Positions 31,310-43,510 of a stretch of DNA of 64,000 nucleotides are shown one piece after another. Origin of the DNA: Symsagittifera roscoffensis (lineage: Eukaryota; Xenacoelomorpha; Acoela; Convolutidae); the NCBI RefSeq assembly GCF_963678635.1, contig NC_087066.1, positions 48,767,129 through 48,831,128 of the forward strand. The letters are read 5' to 3'. Numbering within the stretch: the first letter of the stretch is position 1; each line of letters begins with the position of its first letter. The position numbers and the translations under genes are program-made. The notes under the pieces are model-generated. The model worked only from the letters and a program-made list of their open reading frames with translations. It did not search any database and was not told where the DNA came from.

Positions 31310-31625
31310 CTGACGCCTTGCACTACTGTCATCGGGAGTATTATTATCACCATTTCTTCATAAGGGAAAAGGAGAAACATAAAAGCATGCGAGCTATACA
31401 GTTCATCAATGCCAACCGCTGCTGTGTCCCTGCTTAAGAACTACATGCAATTTTTTGGTCTTTTTTCTGTGCTGGGTAATGCTGCCGCACCCTCAAGCAA
31501 CGAGCAAGGATCATTGAGAGGCGGAGACGTAGCCACTTCACCACCGCTCCCCATAGGGTAAGTAAAGGGATCGGTATTCCCTGTTTCCAGCAATTAACCA
31601 ATCCACCCTAGCAAATTCCGAACCA
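31310..31625. other. GC-richer island with a strong plus-strand splice donor
   Basis: This island stands out from its AT-rich surroundings. On the plus strand ATG 31445 opens 37 codons (MQFFGLFSVLGNAAAPSSNE...) that end at a near-perfect donor ATAGG|GTAAGT (GT at 31558). It could be a short exon of a plus-strand gene, an old repeat, or a transcript leader. There is no second exon to support a gene, so I leave it as unexplained. Confidence 0.25.
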
Positions 31626-31739
31626 GACTGCTTTTGCCAAGGCAAAGGCCTGAGAATTTCCACAACAATTTAAGGTCTATAGAGCAGTGATCGCTTTCAC
31701 AAAAATGGATGACATTTTCAATAAAAAATGAAAAAAAAA

Positions 31740-32060
31740 AGTTTTATTTTATTTTTTTTTCGGGACCACCCCCTACACGCTATTTAAACTACAAGCTGAT
31801 ATTTTTGCACACAGCAAAAAATTAAACAGTACAAGTGGCTTGATTCATTTCAATTTGGAACGATTCCTAAGACTGATTAAATTCCGCTCACGCAATAGCA
31901 GCGCGAAATAAATCTCGCGTTAATTATTTCAAAAAACTGGCTAAATTAGCACTCTTGAAACCCTAATACTTTACAAAAAAAAATGTCACAGTTGAAATAT
32001 CTTCCAAAATTTGAGTTCAAGACACCAATACTTTCCGCATGATGTAATGGATGAGTAAAA
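31740..32060 (+). repeat. Dispersed repeat, family A copy 2
   Basis: Shares with 26460-26860 the order CCCCCTACACGCTATTTAAA, TTGGAACGATTCCTAAGAC, CGCTCACGCAATAGC, TCGCGTTAATT and GTCACAGTTGAAATATCTTC. Non-coding. Confidence 0.55.
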
Positions 32061-33830
32061 ATCAAGTTTTGCATCGTGGAATTTTGTGAAGAAATTGAGA
32101 CACGCAGTGTCAGGACGTGAAAAAAAATTCGAGATGCTGGGTTAGCTTTGGCTTATCTGGTATGAAATCCATATGAAAAATTGAACAAAACGCAAGCATT
32201 TGAAAAACAAAATCACGCTTACACGCAATTTTTTTCTCTATATACTTTAAGTTGATCCTTATAGGAAAGGGGATTGCACAAGTGTTTCAATTTTTTCTCT
32301 AGTGATTCAAATAATGCTTTAGTTTTTCAAATATTGCACTGGTACTTAAAATATTGCAGTTGTTTTTCAAACATGGCATAAACTTTTCAAATATGGCAGG
32401 AAACCAAACTGAACTGAACACGTGTGTTTGATATCAAAAGATTGTCAAAAATTGCCCGTAAAATTGCTTGTTCAAAGTCGAAAATTTACGGGAAAACACA
32501 TTCCGTCATTTTCTTCGATGTTGGAAAATTTATGCAATGAATTTTTTGGCCTTTTTCCAGTTCCACCCTCTTTGATTTTTTGAAAATCAATTTAAAAATC
32601 TACTGAATATGGCTTTTTAAATGACGCAGAAGCATTGAAATGTGTCAACGTGAACAGGTGAACAGTTTTTCACTGCATTTTTCACATGCAAAATACGGTA
32701 TGAAAGAGTTTTGAAAACTTTATTTTGTAGTTTTACAAGGAGACGAGAAACTGGAAAACCGTCAATTTTTTGGGTTCGCGAAGACATTGTGTTTCCATCT
32801 TTAGATTTTTAAGCCCACACCTTATTCGCAAACCGTTCCCAGCTTGGTGATATGTGACTACACCAAAAAAATTTAAGAAAAGCAGTAGAACATTATAATA
32901 GTATACCGTATATAAAAGAACAAGTAAAAAATGTTTTGTTATACATTTGAGCTGCGGACAACAATATTTTTCTGATTTTATACAAAATTTTGAAGCAAAA
33001 ATACTTCATTATCTGATCGGAAGATGACTCAATCAAAAATCACCCCAAGCATAATCAAGGCTGCTCGTAAACTAAGGCAATGTTTAGAATGTTCTGACTG
33101 CTGTCTATTGTCAATCAGACGCTTTTAGCAAAAAAAATGCTCAAAAAAAGAAAATTAAAACTCTATGCTTCTGAATTTTGTCCCCCACAAGCAATGTAAA
33201 GTACCTATTGATATATTTTGCGTGGGGCAACATATTCGTAAGAACAAATTGCTTGCCTCAATTCACTTTGTTATGATTTGGTTTGCCGCTTAAGTTTGAA
33301 AAGAACGAACTATATTGTGCCTTAGTTATCCCAGTCTGGATTATAGTCGTCAAAGTAGTCCCAAAATAAAAACCATTGTATTTTTGTAAAAAAAAAAACA
33401 ATCACAGAGACATTTTTTTCATTTTGAGCTCTATACCACGGTATTTTAAAGATGGTATAGAATCCTTTTTTTCAAATTTCTTAAATTAAAAAGCCAAAAA
33501 CGATTGTATAAAAACCACACCGAGAGTAAATTTTCCGCATTTTGTCCCTTAAGTTTTCCGCAGAAATCAGAAGAGAAAAATTATACAAATTTGTAACGTA
33601 TTTTGAGAGTTTCTAAATCATACTACATATGTTTTTGAGCCATATGTCATACAGCAATGGGACGAAGAACTTGCAGGTTTTCATTTGATATCTATAAAAG
33701 AAAAACTTTGAAATCAGAGGACGTTTTCAAGCTTGGTTGATGCACCCACTTAAACAATGGGAGAACAAACTGTATATAGGCTCACATTTTGGTGTCTGTA
33801 GTTCACTGGACCGCAGTCAAGTCTGTTAAC
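32061..33830. other. Host intron, diffuse old repeats only
   Basis: AT-rich. A stretch near 32290-32720 (CAAATATTGCA, CAAACATGGCATAA, then GTGTCAACGTGAACAGGTGAA) distantly resembles the CCCAAATGGCAT family. No gene or exon is supported. Confidence 0.4.
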
Positions 33831-33834
33831 ATGT

Positions 33835-34050
33835 TCCAAAGTCTAAGATTCCTCTAAGGTTCCGCAAAGTTGCCTATTTGTCGAGCGATTTTGAGCGGTA
33901 TAGTGTTTAAGCCATTCGTGAATACAAAACACCAAGGAAAATTGAAAAAAAAAAAACAGAAATATTTCGGATTTCCGAAAAAAAATCGTTTTCGGGTTGT
34001 TGCGGAATCCGCTTGCCATGCACGCGTACACAGTCTAGCCTCGTAATGCC
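33835..34050 (+). repeat. GGATTCCGC-type repeat, copy 3
   Basis: Contains GGTTCCGCAAAG, GAGCGATTTTGAGCGG, TTGTTGCGGAATCCGC and AGTCTAGCCTCGTAATG, in the same order as in the copies at 843-1100 and 29590-29765. Confidence 0.6.
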
Positions 34051-34179
34051 AGATTTGAGAGGCTTTATTATTGAACTAAGAGACTATCGAACTTGATTTC
34101 ATTCGTACTCATCCTACTCGGCAGTCTTTCTTTTAACCATTAACTTTTCAAGTACCGCAAAAAGCTGTGAAAATGACGG

Positions 34180-34540
34180 AAAATGAAAAAGTGACACATT
34201 TAAGTGACGGAATATTTGTGCTCGGGTTTTTTTTGCTCTCGACAGATTTCGACTTCTTAACTGGCCATTTTGACAGATATTTTTGATCACCCGAAAAATA
34301 TTGTTGGCCTGAGCTCAATTTTAAGAAGGCATTCCTTCTGTGATCACTTTACGAATGATGGGGGTTTCAAACTGCCAATTTTGCTAAAATGGGACAAACA
34401 GTTGGCATTATATTGCAAGCTATTAAAGCGTAAGCGGCTGTTTAATACACTGATAAACCGCTGCAAGTTGATCTGAGACATGCTTTTTTGCTTTGTTAGA
34501 TTTTTTGCTCCTGGTGAAATATATTTTTGCACTTTACATT
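34180..34540 (-). repeat. Dispersed repeat, family A copy 3, reversed
   Basis: Begins GACGGAATATTTGTGCTCGGG, the reverse of the end of the 26460-26860 copy. It then carries the reversed blocks in mirrored order, including TAAAGCGTAAGCGGC. Confidence 0.5.
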
Positions 34541-34673
34541 TCATAAAATCTCGAAATTAAAAAATAAAATTAAAGTTCATGTCAGTTAGTTTAAAGCGAA
34601 ATTTGATCAATTTGTTTCTCGTTTTAGTTCCACTGCCAGCAAAAGTGGGAAAAATAGGGGGAAAACAGCTTAC

Positions 34674-35023
34674 TTTTTTACTGGAGGAGACTATGTGAAG
34701 AATGTCTGCAGTTAGCGACTCTGCAAAATGGGCGGAGTCGGCACACTGATTAACTGTCTCGGAGAACAACTTCTGTTCACTTCTCAGATCACGAAGCAGC
34801 TCGTGAATGAACTCAATGCAGTATTCTTTGCAGCCCAGTTGACCTTGAGATGGTGTAGATTGATAGGTTGAGAGGTGATTGATTGCCGATTGACATTTTT
34901 CCATAATGATTTGGGTGGCAACCGGAAGTTTTCTCATGTCGCCTTCTAATTCGCCTTCAATTTGCTGAAATAGACACTCCCTATAATAATTTCCATTCTC
35001 TAAAACTTGTCCAAGTAATTTGG
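34674..35023 (-). CDS. Internal exon of host gene (exon 4)
   Basis: A 350-bp exon bounded by acceptor TGTGTTTGCAG (ending at 35024) and donor AAAAAA|GTAAGC (GT at 34673-34672). It enters in phase 1, fitting the exon at 35385-35685, and leaves in phase 0. It encodes about 116 residues of predominantly helical character (KLLGQVLENGNYYRECLFQQ, then EKCQSAINHL and EFIHELLRDLRSEQKLFSE). No signal peptide or membrane segment. I do not recognise the family; a scaffold or coiled-coil protein would fit. Confidence 0.8.
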
Positions 35024-35384
35024 CTGCAAACACAATTTTCGGACCGACGAAACACACGTTGTTTTCTAACGCATAAAGTGGTTTTGTGAGTTATTTCATG
35101 AGCATGAGTGACGCGACGCGATCCATCTTTTATTGAGGATTTCAACTGAAAGTGATGCAAGGCGGCTAGATTGAATTTGGAACAATTTGGAATTGGGAGC
35201 CGACAAAGTTAGGTGCTAACTAATGTTTTGTCTCAGTGGTCTGGTCTGTCTAGCTGGCAAACCTTCTGTTTGGAACTTTCCTCTTCCTTCCTATACAGAA
35301 CTCTATAGTTCCTCTGTACATTTAACTCCATGTGATGCAATTGAGGGGACGGCGGCTGGTCGCGGCGGCTGGCCGATCTCTCAC

Positions 35385-35685
35385 CCTGCCTACTGTCGGC
35401 GGCGGCTTGTGAGGCCAACACGCGTCGTCTAGAGGACGAAGATGTGAAAGTCGGTCGCTGGAAGCGATGTGTGTTGCCATTAGTGGCATCCTCTTTTTTG
35501 AACCCTGCTGACCCCTCTTGAATGTGTGACTTGTTATGGTCACGTGATACGGTGTCACGACAAGGCGACGAGTAATGCGTGTGAGTTGATTGAGTGTTGC
35601 ATGGAACTACTTTGATATCGTCAGCACACAAGTTGGTCGCCGCTTTAGAGTTGTCACAGATGAGTCTCAACTCGCGGTCCAAGTA
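35385..35685 (-). CDS. Likely internal exon of host gene (exon 3)
   Basis: A 301-bp stretch open on the minus strand, following a pyrimidine-rich acceptor ending TTCTTAAG (AG at 35687-35686) and ending at donor CAGG|GTGAGA (GT at 35384-35383). It leaves in phase 1 with a G that completes the first codon of the next exon. The product starts YLDRELRLICDNSKAATNLC and becomes Ser/Arg/His-rich and probably disordered (FTSSSSRRRVLASQAAADSR). The acceptor is not strong, so the 5' edge is less sure than the 3' edge. Family not recognised. Confidence 0.6.
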
Positions 35686-35699
35686 CTTAAGAACGAGTT

Positions 35700-36164
35700 G
35701 AAAAGTAAAATAAAGATACTTGAGAAAACTTGGTGGAGAATTAAAATGGAAAAAATGACCGGGCAAGAACGCGGGCAAATACATTATAAAATAAGAATTG
35801 CTGTTCCTTCACACAAAAGTGAACAAATATCCTCTACCCTGTGGAGCTGTTCAATCTGAGGATTCTGTCTTCTAAAACCGACCGTTTTCAAATTGCGCAT
35901 CTGTGCTATCTTTTCCCAAAACACAACACATAGCTCTTCCCAGTGTAGCCTAACAACCAATTTTTAGCTCAATCACACTCTAAATTTCGTATAATGGGGG
36001 TTGTTAGGTTAAAGAGTCATTTTACCTTCCTTTGCCTCATGAACTAATTAAAATAAGTGTGGTTTGCCTTAATCAATTGCACTACTTAAGTGAGGGCGGC
36101 GGGGATGGGCTAAAGCAGCATTTTCAGTGTGCCTAAATTAGCGTTTGTAATTTCAAAATCATAT
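35700..36164. other. Host intron, nothing recognised
   Basis: No gene or repeat end is seen. The sequence is ordinary intronic sequence upstream of the acceptor near 35686. Confidence 0.4.
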
Positions 36165-37262
36165 GTGAACAAGGATAGCCGGTTGCTGTGAAAGTAGCAC
36201 AGAATGTTCCGACCAGAGTCTTAAGAAACTACATAATTTTTTTTTTCAAATTAGTGTAGTTTTTTCTTCTGTATTTTCTATTATAGGGAAACAGGACAAC
36301 ATATTTTGAACAAAAATGGCCAGAAAAACAAAAAAAATCATAACTTTTTTTAAAAAAATTTTTGAGTCTCAAAATGGTGTTTTTAAAACTCCAAAAACAA
36401 AGCATACTCGAGTAAAACTATAATTCAGTATAAATAATCAATTGTAAACTGCCTAAATTAGACATACATCAGCGTGATTGCTCACTGTACTCGCTCGAAC
36501 TTCGAAAAAAATCAAAAATTTCATACCGGTTTTTCTCGACACTGGGAAAACATTGATTTCGTTCGAAAACTTAAATGTTGCTCAAATCACAACCAGAAGA
36601 GCTTTAATATGATAAATCACTCGTCTCTTTCCGATGATAATTGGCGATAGCTGATTTCGCGCGGAAAAAAAACACAATGAAAACAAGGACAGCCGGTAAG
36701 TGTGCAAACAGCACAGAATGTTCCGACCCTAGTCTTAGATATTACAAAAAAAAATGTTTTAAATTAGTTTCGTATTTTTCGCAGGGTGGATAAAACGATC
36801 TGAACGAATGACTAAAACTAAGACATTTTCGACAGTCATTAAAATAATTAAATTGGACAACAGTTTTGAAAATAAACGACTGAGAAAAAATCAATGCAAC
36901 TATCATAAAACAAAAATCCAAATTTTTTGAAACTTTTTTTTCCAAAATTCTTTTGAATCTTAGAAAATTTTCCTAAAAAGTCCCAAATTTTGCTAAAAAA
37001 AGACAAAAAAATAAATAAAACTATCCACAACTAAGTTTTCGCGTCTTGAATACGCATCAAAAAGCTATTGGAGGCCTGATCGCTCGCCTTTAATAGCTCA
37101 GAATTAGGCCGAAAATCAAAAATATCAGACCGAATTTTCTCGACACAGGTAATTTTTCAGAAAATTTTGAATGTCTTTCAAACCACGACTGACAGATTTT
37201 AATATGGTAATTCACTCGATCCATTCTGATGATTATTTGTGGTACTTAATTTTGCGTGGAAA
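36165..37262. repeat. Diverged tandem duplication, unit about 510-580 bp
   Basis: Both halves start with AACAAGGAYAGCCGGT...GCACAGAATGTTCCGACC (near 36169 and 36685). Both end with a TTTTCTCGACAC...TTTAATATGRTAAWTCACTCG block and a GCGGAAAA/GTGGAAAA run. Non-coding. Confidence 0.7.
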
Positions 37263-37307
37263 ACAAAAAAAAACTGAAACTCCCACCCAAATACAAATTC
37301 CTCCTTG

Positions 37308-37530
37308 CTCATGTCCGTCAACACTTTCTTATCAAGTTTCTTAATTTTGAAGTTTGATTTAGATTACGAGAAAACTGATTTTACCAGACAACATTCTTCT
37401 TTCTCCGTCTTTTTGAAAAATAGACGGAGTAAAAAACAACTTTTGTGTGTTAAAATCAATTTTCTCATAACCTAATTTTACATTCACAACCAAGAAACTT
37501 GATAGGAAAGAAAGTGTTGACGTACATGAG
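37308..37530. mobile_element. Foldback element, 223 bp
   Basis: The two ends are long inverted repeats: CTCATGTCCGTCAACACTTT at the left matches the reverse of the right end (AAGTGTTGACGTACATGAG). Pairing continues inward to a central hairpin with CTCCGTCT and AGACGGAG stems. No coding sequence. It lies beside a unit of the AATACAAA...CCTCC minisatellite. Confidence 0.7.
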
Positions 37531-37679
37531 TAGAACGGTTTACAATTTTTCAACACTACTAAGTTTCGAAGAATGAGAGTTTAACTTGAGGCAAGCTCGA
37601 ATAATTAAGTTGAAAATAGCATCAAAAAATATGAAACAATTCTAATTAGCTGTAGAAAAATGAATAGAAACAAAAATTA

Positions 37680-40600
37680 AAAAGTTCCTCCCCATTTTTG
37701 AAAAAGGAACAGTGAAGAAAAAATTGCAACACAATCGAATACGAAGTTTTTCTTCAGTTTTCAAATACTCAGAACAACAAACACCCAAAAAAAATTCGTT
37801 CTCCATTTTTCACATAATCGGATTAAAAAATAAAGAATAAAAAAAAAAAACTCGAATACAAACTTCATCCGCATTCTTGTAAGTTTTAAAAAGCTAAAAC
37901 ACACCCGCATAGCAAAAGACTTCCCCATTTATTAGGTTATCTGAACAAAAAAATGAAAAGAACTAAAACACGCCGAAATACAAAGTTCCTCCCCCTTTTT
38001 CACATAATTGGATCAAAAAAAGATAACTAAAAAAAATACCCGAATACAAAATTCCTCTCAATTTTTCAAGCTGTCTCTGAACAAGTAAAAAGAATAAAAC
38101 GCACCCGAATACAAAATTCATCCCCTTTTTTAAAATAATTGGTAGAAAAAAAATAACACCCAAATACAAAATCGGTCTCCATTTTTCAAATATTCAAAAC
38201 AAAAAAGCAAAAGAACACAAAAACAAACCCGAATACAAAGTTCCTCCCCATTTTTCACATAGTCGGAACAAAAAGCTAAGAAAAAATTAAAATACTTGAA
38301 TACAAAGTTCATTCGTAATCTTGTGTGTATTAAAAAACCAAAACACACCCGCATAGCAAATGGCTTCTCCGTTTGTTAAATTATCAGAACAAAAAAAGCG
38401 AAAAAGAACTAAAACACGGCGAAACACAAAGTTGCCCCCCATTTCTTACATAATTGGATACAAAACATTGAAATACCCGAATTCAAAGTTCTTCTCAATT
38501 TTTTATTCTGTCAGAACAAGCAAAAAAACTAAAACACACCCAAATACAAAGTTCATACCCACTTTTAAAAAAGCTGGATGAAAATTTTTTTTAACAAACC
38601 CGAATACAAAAATTCTTCCCAAATTTCAAATGGTCGGAACAAAAACAAAACTACTCCCGAAAACAAGGTTTCTCCCCATTTTTCAATTAAAGCAAACAAA
38701 TAGGAGAAAAAAATTGAAACACGCCCGAATACAAAAATCTTCCCCATTTTTCAAACAGTCGGAACAAAAAAAAACTAAATTTAATCGAGTACAAAGATCC
38801 TCCCTATTTTAAACTTAGTCGCCACAAAAGAAAAAGATAAAAACTATAACACATCCGAGTACAAAGTTTCTATCCATTTTCAAATGATCGGATCAAAGAA
38901 AAGATATCACTAAATCACACCCGAATACCAAATTCCTCCCTATTTTTTCAAATCGTCGGAACAATAAAAAACACTAAAACAACCGAAAACAAAGTTCCTC
39001 CCCACTTTTGAAGTAGTCGAAACAAATGAAAAAAAGTAAAACACCCAATACAAATTTCCTCCCCAATTTTCATTAGCCGTAGCAAAAAAAAATCAAAAAA
39101 GCAAATCCACTCGAATACAAAATTCCTTTCCCACTTCTTTTTAAACATTGTGTGTTTTAGAAAAAAAAACTAAAACACACTCGAATACAGTAATCCTCCC
39201 TCTTTTTCAAATGGTTGGAACAAAAAGATAATAAAAAAAAAAAAAAAAAACACACCCGAATACAAAATTTTTCCTAATTTTTTAAATTGTTAGAACAAAA
39301 AGCTAAAACACACCCAAAAACAAAATTTTCCTCATTTTTCAAATGGTTGGAAACAATCAAAACCCATCAATATACAAAATTTATCTTCGTTTTTTGAAAT
39401 ATTCGGAACAAAAAAAAGAAGAAATTTAGAAAAACACCCGAACACAAAGTGTCCCTCCCCACTTTTCAAATAATCGGAACAAAAAGAAAAAAATAAACAC
39501 ATCCGAACACAAAACGTTTCCTAATTTTTCCAATGGTTGGAACAAAAACACTAAAATCTATCCGAATACAAAGTTCCTCCCGCTTTTTCAAATGGTTGAA
39601 GCAAAAAAAACACAAAAATACACCCGATTACAAAATTCCTCCCCGTCTTTCAAATGGTTGGAACAAAAAAAAAGAAACAAAGCTAAAATACACTCAAATA
39701 CAAAGCTCCTCCCAGTTTTCAAATGATCAGAACAAAAAAAATTTGAACAACACCCAAATATAAAAACGTTTCTCATATTTTAAAATTGTAAATTGTTGGA
39801 ACAAAAAGCTAAAACCCATCCGATGTTCTTCCCCGTTTTTCAAACGGTCTGAACAAAAAAAAATTTAAAAAAAATCGAATACAAAGTCCCTCCCCACTTT
39901 TCAAATAATCGGAACAAAAAATAAAAAACTAAAATACAGCTGAATACAAAGTTCCTTCCACTATCAAAACAGTCGGAACAACAAAGGAAAAAAACTAAAA
40001 CACACGCGAACACAAAATCCCGCTTCACTTTTCAAATAATTGAAACAAATAAGAAAAAACAAAAAAACAACCGAACACAAAATCATCTCTATTTTTAAAA
40101 TAGTCGCAACAAAAAAAAACGAAAACTAAAGTATAACCAAATGCAATGTTCCTCCTCATTTTTTCAAGTCATTGTGTCTCTTATGAAATAACAGAATCGA
40201 GTACAAATTTTTTTCCCGTTTTTCAAATAATTGGAACAAAAAATGAGAAAAAACTGAAATAAACCTGAAAACAAAACTTTTCCCGATTTTTCCAATGGTT
40301 GTAACAAAAAAACTAAAGAACACCCACTTACAAATTTCTTCCCTGTTTTTCAAAGGGTCCAGAAAAAATTCAAAAACACCCGAATACAAAGTCCCTCCCA
40401 CTTTTCAAATAATCATAACAAAAAAATTAAAAAATAAAACACAGCTGAATACAAAAATCCTAAAAATTTTTTGAAATGATCGCAAAAAAAGGGAACAAAA
40501 ACAAAACAAAACCGAATGCATAGTTTCTCCTCATTTTTACTAATCATTTTTGTCTTAGAAAAAAATACACCCGAAAACAAATTTGTTTCCCATTTTTCAA

Positions 40601-42350
40601 ATAATCGGAACCAAAAAAGAGAAAAAAACTCCCGAATACAAAGTTCCTTCCACTATCAAAACATGAAAAAAAAAACACACGCGAACACAAAATTTCTCCT
40701 CAGTTTTCAAATAATTGAAACAAAAAAGAAAAACCTGAAAAACAATCGAATACAGACTTCCTCCCCGTTTTAAATTAGTCGGAACAAATTAAAAGAGAAA
40801 AAACTGAAACACACACAAACACAAAGCTTCTCCCATCTATCAAAACATTCGGAACAACAGTAGAAAAAAATAACAAAACACACGCGAACACAAAATTTCT
40901 CCTCACTTTTCAATTAACTGAAACAAAAAAGAAAAAACTAAAAAACAACCGAATACAAACTTTCTCCCCGTTTTAAATTAGTCGGAACAAACTAAAAGAG
41001 AAAAAAACTGAAACACACACAAACACAAAGCTCCTCCCATCTATCAAAACAGTCGGAACAACAATAGAAAAAAAAAACAACCGAACACAAAGTTTTACCT
41101 CATTTTTCCAATGGTTGAAACAAAAAATAAAACACACCCGAATACAAAATTCTTTCCCGTTTTTCAAAAAAAGGAGCAGAAAAGAAAAACTAAAGCACTC
41201 CTGGGCACAAAATTCCTCCCCATTTTTAAAAAAGACGGAACAAAAAATTCCTTACCAGTTTTGAAACTCTTGTGTGTTCTAGAAAAACTATGAGACAACC
41301 AAATTTTCAATTCCTCGCCCTTATTCAAAAAGTCGCAACAAAAAAAACATAATGACATATCTGAGTACAAAGTCCCCTCCCACTTTTCAAATAATCGGAA
41401 CAAATATGAAAAAAAAAGAAACATATCCGAATAAAAATTTCCTGTCATTTTTAGAAAAAATCGGAACAACAAAGAAAAAAACTAAAAAACACCCAAATAT
41501 AAAGCTCTTCCCATTTTTTCAAACCCTTCTGCGTTTCAGAAAAAACTAAAACACATTCAAACACAGAATTTCTCCCCATTTTCAAATGGTCGGAACAAAA
41601 AAGGAAAAAAAAACATGCCCGAATACAAAGTTCCTCCTCATTTCTAAAAAAAAATGAAACAAAAAAGAGAGAAAAAAAACTCAAAAATACTCGTGTACAA
41701 AGTTAACTCCCTTTCTTCAACAGTTGAAATAGAATAGAAAAAAAACTAAAACACACCGAAATCCAAAATTAGTCCTCTTTTGAAAAACAGTCGGAACAAA
41801 GAAGAAAAAAAACTAAAAAGACAACCGAATACAAAGTTCCTCCTCATTCTTAAAAAAGACGGGACAAAAATAAAAAAAAAATCACAAGAAATCCAAAACA
41901 AAGCTCATCTGCATTTTTCAACTAGTTGAAAAAAATAGAAAAATAAAACCCACCCAAATACAAAGTTCATCCGCGTTTGTTTTTCAAACAATTGGAAAAA
42001 AAAGAAAAAAACTAAAACACACCCAAATACAAAGTTCATCCGCAATTTTCAAATAGTTAGAAAAAAAGAAAAAGTAAAGCACACCCGAATACAAAGTTTG
42101 TCCACATTTTCAAATGGTCGGAACAATAAAATAGTTGAAAATAAAAAAAAACTGAAGCTCACTCGAAAACAAAAAAGTTCCTCCCCATTTTTAAAATAGT
42201 CGGAACAGAAAAAAAAACTAAAACACACCCGAATACAAAGTTCATCCGCGTTTTTCAAATAGTTGAAAAAAAAGTAAAAATTTAAAACACACCCAAATAC
42301 AAAATTCGCCCCCATTTTCAAATGGTCGGAACAAAAAAATAGTGGAAAAT
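37680..42350. repeat. Diverged minisatellite, unit about 65-95 bp
   Basis: About 4.7 kb of irregular tandem units of the form ACACCCGAATACAAAGTTCC, TCCCCATTTTTCAAATAGTC, GGAACAAAAAAGAAAAAACTA. One unit starts as early as 37268. Numerous frames on both strands arise from the repeat and contain only low-complexity Phe/Cys/Lys sequence, so none is annotated. Confidence 0.9.
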
Positions 42351-42903
42351 AGTATGCTCAAAAACTTAGTTCTTTTGGTGGATTAAAATTTGGAACATTG
42401 GCTCTGTCTCAGAAAATGAGAAAGGTTTTTCAATACAATTGTTTTTTTCTGATATCGGGGGTAGTTGTGCCGTGTGGCTTGAGTAAAACTAAAACAGCAA
42501 ATAAAAATCCCCAATATATAAAAAGTAAAAAACGAATAAAAAGTCTCAAAATATTTTAGGGCTGGTCTGGTGTTTGTCTTCAAATAACAAAACTCAAAAC
42601 TTGGCCGAGTTTTGTCCGTGACACGAAAGGCAATTGATTGCCTTTTTATTTAAAAAAAGTTCATTTGAAAAAAGGTGAAACAAAGTAAGGATCTAATTTA
42701 GGATGGTGAGGGGGAAAGAAGGATCTAATTTACTCTCCTTCAACCTCTGCTTCTACCACCTGCCTGCAACACAATCTCTCCTATCCTACATTCCAGCACG
42801 TTTAGATAAAGAAAGCTTCTTTATCTTGCTCCTCCCAAAAAAGAAGAGATGGTAGAATGGATCTAAAGAGGAACAAGTGATGAAAGGAAGGCAGTGTTCT
42901 CAC
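42351..42903. other. Host intron between array and exon 2
   Basis: Unique, non-coding, with two copies of GGATCTAATTTA near 42690 and 42722. It follows the donor of the exon ending at 42904. Confidence 0.4.
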
Positions 42904-43077
42904 CATGAGTTGTTTGTTCAGTTCTGATGAACTCCACCTCACCAGTGGCAGCTGCATCTTCTGTCTTCCCAACAAGGAAAAGGAGGAGGAGGAGTCTGCT
43001 TCTGCATTTGAAGGGTCAGGGTGGCCGAATTGTACACTGGATGAGTGAATAGCACGTACACTTGGACTGAATTGAAC
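42904..43077 (-). CDS. Internal exon of host gene (exon 2)
   Basis: A 174-bp, 58-codon exon flanked by acceptor CTGCTTTCTCAG (ending at 43078) and donor ATG|GTGAGA (GT at 42903-42902). It enters and leaves in phase 0. The product runs VQFSPSVRAIHSSSVQFGHP, then a Ser-rich patch and KMQLPLVRWSSSELNKQLM. GC content is distinctly above the flanks. Family not recognised. Confidence 0.75.
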
Positions 43078-43291
43078 CTGAGAAAGCAGAGGAGAAGAAC
43101 ACGTTAGAGGAATGGAAAAAAACAAGGTGATTTTTTGATGCTCCCTGGATCTGATAAGAGAGTGACTGTTTGATAAATTGAAAGACTAGACCACTATGTA
43201 CTCATACAGAGGCGTAAATTTCCCATGGCTGCTATGACATATGTTACGTAATGAGTGAGATGAGTGCCATATTAGTTCCCTTCATGTATAC

Positions 43292-43471
43292 CTGGTGGTG
43301 GCCCAGTGGCGGCCACTGCCCATCATGGTCTGTGTGGTCCAGCTGGCGCCTGAGCAGTCCACACGTGTACTCCACAGCTGCAAGCTGGTATGACGTCACC
43401 ACGAACTCATTCACACTTGCCTGGGGAGTGTCACGTGGGTTGTCCCACTTCACTATCTGTCTCTCCAGCAC
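43292..43471 (-). CDS. Internal exon of host gene (exon 1 of those seen)
   Basis: A 180-bp, 60-codon exon with acceptor TGATCTGGTAG (ending at 43472) and donor CACCAG|GTATAC (GT at 43291-43290), phase 0 at both sides. The product starts VLERQIVKWDNPRDTPQASV and contains SYQLAAVEYTCGLLRRQL, a helical stretch. This is the most conserved-looking part of the host protein, yet I cannot name the family. The satellite begins about 40 bp upstream of its acceptor, so the preceding intron is at least 20.5 kb and its upstream exon is outside the window. Confidence 0.75.
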
Positions 43472-43510
43472 CTACCAGATCAGGTATTCATTCAAGTGCA
43501 TTGCAAATTG

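Noticed and set aside
37963-42321. Frames rich in Phe, Cys and Leu on the minus strand and Lys/Thr on the plus strand
   Set aside because: Products of the AT-rich minisatellite; low complexity, both strands, no consistent frame.
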